The notes under the pieces were generated by a model. The model was given only the letters and a program-made list of their open reading frames with translations. It was not told where the DNA came from and ran no database searches. DNA of 64,000 nt from AWTP1-13 sp033764875. GTDB taxonomy: Bacteria; Pseudomonadota; Alphaproteobacteria; Rhizobiales; Hyphomicrobiaceae. Position numbers and translations under genes: made by a program. Positions 61,684 through 64,000 of the stretch are shown one piece after another (within the stretch, counting starts at the first letter, position 1; every line of letters begins with the position of its first letter). Where the stretch lies: the NCBI GenBank assembly GCA_033764875.1, contig JANRIO010000053.1, positions 6,762-70,761 of the forward strand, written 5' to 3'.

Positions 61684-62103
61684 GTGACTGCACCAAAGCG
61701 CGTGACGGGCGCCAACTACCGCCTCGTCGTCAAGCCGTCCCCCATCGCGGGCGACGGCGTCTTCGCCGGCGAGGACATTCCCTGGGGCCGCAAGATCGTC
61801 GAGTACCGCGGCGCCGTCATCGACGACAAGGAGGCGGCCCGCCGCATCGCCGCGGGCGCCTCCGGCATCATGGCACTGGGACCCGACCAGAACATCGACG
61901 GCTTCGACGCCGGCAACGGCGCTGGCCTGATCAACCACGCCCGCGAGGCCGCCAACTGCTTCCTCTTGCGCGAGAAGGACCGCGTCTGGCTGGTTGCCGG
62001 CGTCGAGGGCGTCAAGGCCGGCGACGAGCTGCTCTACGACTACGGCTCCGACTATTTCCCCGACAAGGGCAAGCGCGCCGAGCGGCACCGGCAGCGCCGC
62101 TAG
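61684..62103 (+). CDS. SET-domain protein (putative lysine methyltransferase)
   Basis: 139 aa, nearly all SET domain: SPIAGDGVFAGEDIPWGRKIVEYRG at the start (SAM-binding), GLINHAREAANCFL corresponding to the NHxxxPN motif, and GDELLYDYGSDYF with the catalytic Tyr region. GTG start at 61684. Bacterial SET proteins can modify histone-like or ribosomal proteins; the target here is unknown. Its stop overlaps that of the convergent DUF2239 gene by 4 nt. Confidence 0.85.
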   Translation: MTAPKRVTGANYRLVVKPSPIAGDGVFAGEDIPWGRKIVEYRGAVIDDKEAARRIAAGASGIMALGPDQNIDGFDAGNGAGLINHAREAANCFLLREKDRVWLVAGVEGVKAGDELLYDYGSDYFPDKGKRAERHRQRR

Positions 62104-62726
62104 CCCGCCGCCGCGGCGGCCGGAGCAAGGCCGGCGCGCGCGGCGAGCCTCCGCGCATAGCCGCGCACGTCCTTGGGCCACCGGCCCGTGTGCCGCGCGA
62201 AGGCCCGGCCGTCGCTACGGAACAGCGCCCGCATCGCCTCCTCGTAGCCGGCAAGATCGCCGGCAAGCGTCGTGCATGCCCGGTAGCAGGCCTCCTGCGC
62301 CGCCCGGCTGGCGCTGCGGCCGCCGTCGGTACGGATGGCCTCCTCCACGAGGCGGCGCAGCGCGCTCGAGGCCCCGCCCCGTTGCGCGGCCAGCCAGTCC
62401 CAGTGGCGCGGCAGCAAGGTCACCTCCCGTGCCACCACGCCGAGCCTCGGCCGGCCCGGGCCGGGCTTCGCCGCATCCGCCTGCGCGGGCCCCTTGCCCG
62501 CCGCCTGCCCCGCGGCCTGCGCCAGCCGCGCGACGATCTCGGCCTCGCTGCCGCGCAGATCGAGATCGATGACGGCGCCCGTGCGGTCGTCGAGGGTCAC
62601 CACCGGCCCGGCCGCCCCCCGCGCCTCCCAGGCTTTCACGGCCAGTGCCACCTCGGCCAGCGCGCCCTGCGCGATCAGGCGGTGACCGGCGAAGGCCGTG
62701 GCGGGCAGTGTCAGGGAATCCGGCAT
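62100..62726 (-). CDS. DUF2239-family protein
   Basis: 208 aa. FAGHRLIAQGALAEVALAVK, VVTLDDRTGAVIDLDLRGSE, REVTLLPRHWDWLAAQRGGASSALRRLVEEA (positions ~100-130) and the C-terminal DVRGYARRLA fit DUF2239. The central segment looks like a ribbon-helix-helix or HTH-type unit, which would suit an autoregulator, but this is inference. Divergent from the GIY-YIG gene across a composite dyad/direct-repeat site. Confidence 0.8.
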   Translation of the reverse strand: MPDSLTLPATAFAGHRLIAQGALAEVALAVKAWEARGAAGPVVTLDDRTGAVIDLDLRGSEAEIVARLAQAAGQAAGKGPAQADAAKPGPGRPRLGVVAREVTLLPRHWDWLAAQRGGASSALRRLVEEAIRTDGGRSASRAAQEACYRACTTLAGDLAGYEEAMRALFRSDGRAFARHTGRWPKDVRGYARRLAARAGLAPAAAAAG

Positions 62727-62756
62727 CGCAGGCGCCTCTCGAGGTTTGAGGCCTTA

Positions 62757-62796
62757 TTACCCGGATAAATTTGACTCGTCAATTTTACCCGGATGA
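62757..62796. promoter_or_regulatory. Composite operator between DUF2239 and GIY-YIG genes
   Basis: Two direct copies of TTACCCGGATRA (62757-62768 and 62785-62796) flank the palindrome TTGACTCGTCAA (62771-62782). The block is AT-richer than its surroundings and sits centrally in the 113-bp divergent gap. Confidence 0.6.
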
Positions 62797-62839
62797 TATA
62801 GACGAGCCCACACCCTGAGCAATTGAAGGAGCTGCCCCC

Positions 62840-63178
62840 GTGTCCGAGCCGTGGAAGAAGTCGGCCGCCGCCCGCTGCAAGGAAGCCAAGACCGCCGCCG
62901 GCATCTATGCCGTCCGCTGCGCTCCCACCGGCGCGCTCTGGGCAGGGCGGGCGACGAGCCTCGCCACCGTCTGGAACCGCATCACGTTCGAGCTGCGCCA
63001 GGGCTGCCATCGCGATCGCGCCCTGCAGGCGGCCTGGAACGCCCACGGCCCGGCGGCGCTGCTCTTCGAGCCGCTGGAGCGGCTCGACGACGACACGCTC
63101 CCCTATCAGCGCGACGGCATGCTCAAGGATCGGCTGGAGGCCTGGTGCCGGCGCCTGGGCGCCGCCCCGCTGCTGTGA
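62840..63178 (+). CDS. GIY-YIG nuclease-superfamily protein, diverged
   Basis: 112 aa. AAGIYAVRCAPTGALWAGRATSL resembles the GIY-YIG core, with WAG replacing YIG and an Arg following; the rest (NRITFELRQGCHRDRALQAAW, ALLFEPLERLDDD) fits a compact single-domain member. The last catalytic Glu may be the one in LLFEPLE. GTG start at 62840 with GAAGGAG upstream. Nuclease activity is not assured. Divergent partner of DUF2239. Confidence 0.72.
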   Translation: MSEPWKKSAAARCKEAKTAAGIYAVRCAPTGALWAGRATSLATVWNRITFELRQGCHRDRALQAAWNAHGPAALLFEPLERLDDDTLPYQRDGMLKDRLEAWCRRLGAAPLL

Positions 63179-63211
63179 GTGAGGGTGTGCGCCGGCTGCG
63201 CGCCGCGCCGA

Positions 63212-63910
63212 TCAGGATTTCGGCGCGCCCGGCCCGGTGAGCCGCACCCGCACCGTGTCGCCGGCGTAGAGCGCCCCGGGCAGGAAGCCGCCGACCTTGG
63301 CCGCGAGCGTCACCGAGGAGGGCGGCGCATAGAAGGCGCGGTCGAGCCAGCTGTCGGGCACCGGCGACTGCACGCTGAGCGTCATGGCGAGGCTCGCCTG
63401 CGGCACCACCAGCAGCCGCTCGTCCTGCGCCCCGCGCCCTTCCTTGGCGTAGAACAGAACGGTGCCCGCCCAGGCGCTGCGGCCGAGGATGGCGAGCGGC
63501 GCGAACGGCTGCTTGGGCCGCTTCACGCGCGCCGCCACGTCGTCGCGCCCGCCGAAGTACTGCGCGTCCGCCGTGTACTCGCCGGTCAGCGTCTCGGTTG
63601 TGCCCGTCTCGAGGTTCTTCACCGTCAGGCTCAGCGTCACGATGGCCCCGTCCCGCGCCCCCGTGTTGGCGATCGTCACCGGCACGGCGAACACCTCGTA
63701 GCTGCCGTAGGGGTCGCGCGTGTAGGAGATGGTGTCGGTGACGTAGGCCTTGATGTGCGCCTGCTTCAGGACGGTCTCGTAGAAGCTCGCCGCCGAGAAC
63801 GCCAGCGCGAACGCCGACACCAGCGTCGCGAGCTTGCTGCCGCCCCGGGCCATGCGCGAGAGGCTGGGAAAGCCCGAGATCCCTGAGAGATTGTCCTGCG
63901 GCTGCGCCAT
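63212..63910 (-). CDS. Membrane-anchored hypothetical protein
   Basis: 232 aa. One N-terminal helix (LATLVSAFALAFSAASFYETVL, residues ~27-48), no cleavage site, then an extracytoplasmic beta-rich domain with VFAVPVTIANTGARDGAIVTLSLTV, resembling an Ig-like fold. No family recognised. Neighbours give no hint of function. Confidence 0.65.
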   Translation of the reverse strand: MAQPQDNLSGISGFPSLSRMARGGSKLATLVSAFALAFSAASFYETVLKQAHIKAYVTDTISYTRDPYGSYEVFAVPVTIANTGARDGAIVTLSLTVKNLETGTTETLTGEYTADAQYFGGRDDVAARVKRPKQPFAPLAILGRSAWAGTVLFYAKEGRGAQDERLLVVPQASLAMTLSVQSPVPDSWLDRAFYAPPSSVTLAAKVGGFLPGALYAGDTVRVRLTGPGAPKS

Positions 63911-64000
63911 TGGTCCCCCGAGCCCATCGAATGGCCGGCAGGCAACGGCCTCAGCATGGCATTTCTACGGCCGCGCTCGGGGCGCACGCCTGTCGAGCCC

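Overview
The window reads as chromosome of a high-GC alphaproteobacterium, most likely order Hyphomicrobiales (Rhizobiales). The grounds are a circularly permuted two-piece tmRNA gene, an alphaproteobacterial SspB adaptor with thyA-folA close by, the petABC operon divergent from trmL, the ychF-pth-rplY cluster, orphan Bug/TctC solute-binding proteins, and interspersed CCTCTCCCC palindromes. Placement below order is not attempted. About 63 protein genes, one RNA gene and one gene remnant can be supported. No rRNA, tRNA, CRISPR array, prophage or intact insertion sequence was seen.

Layout. 1-3 kb: the 3' part of a peptidoglycan-binding/polyamine-binding fusion gene, then ahcY. 3-10 kb: a C4-dicarboxylate block with an atypical succinate dehydrogenase/fumarate reductase (order B, anchor, anchor, A), a Bug solute-binding protein, and a two-subunit tartrate dehydratase/fumarase whose subunit genes flank kptA. 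10-14.6 kb: a nitroreductase, then a Met-rich Spy-like periplasmic protein in front of a MacB/DevCBA-type exporter. 14.6-19.2 kb: a complete branched-chain-type ABC importer (livFGMH plus binding protein). 19.4-21.8 kb: an extradiol dioxygenase and a cytochrome P450. 21.8-25 kb: trpD, trpG, an SGNH hydrolase and a decayed vapC. 25-28.4 kb: GST and GMC oxidoreductase genes divergent from a LysR regulator. 28.5-34.8 kb: membrane proteins (LtrA, HPP, DUF983, PsiE), a SixA-like phosphatase, a Ser/Thr kinase and a tandem non-coding repeat.

35-38.4 kb: a second Bug protein, an SDR and a CoA-transferase. 38.4-45 kb: a low-GC secreted protein, a TonB-dependent siderophore receptor with an iron-operator-like palindrome, DUF1028, YjbR and a gamma-glutamyltransferase-family enzyme. 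45-51.5 kb: a housekeeping block (ychF, pth, rplY, sspB, ssrA, CPBP protease, thyA, folA). 51.7-57.2 kb: a LuxR-type HTH protein, class I fumarase and petABC. 57.5-64 kb: trmL, a PepSY membrane protein, mtnP, a third Bug protein, a SET-domain protein, a DUF2239/GIY-YIG divergent pair and a membrane-anchored hypothetical.

How the genes work together. SsrA adds degradation tags to stalled nascent chains and SspB delivers tagged proteins to ClpXP; here the two genes are neighbours. ThyA and FolA form the thymidylate cycle and are translationally coupled. PetABC is the bc1 complex. AhcY and MtnP handle by-products of S-adenosylmethionine use. Succinate, fumarate and possibly tartrate chemistry is represented by the SDH-like complex, the split class I hydro-lyase and the separate single-chain fumarase. 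The TonB receptor and PepSY protein probably belong to ferric-siderophore uptake and share an upstream sequence element.
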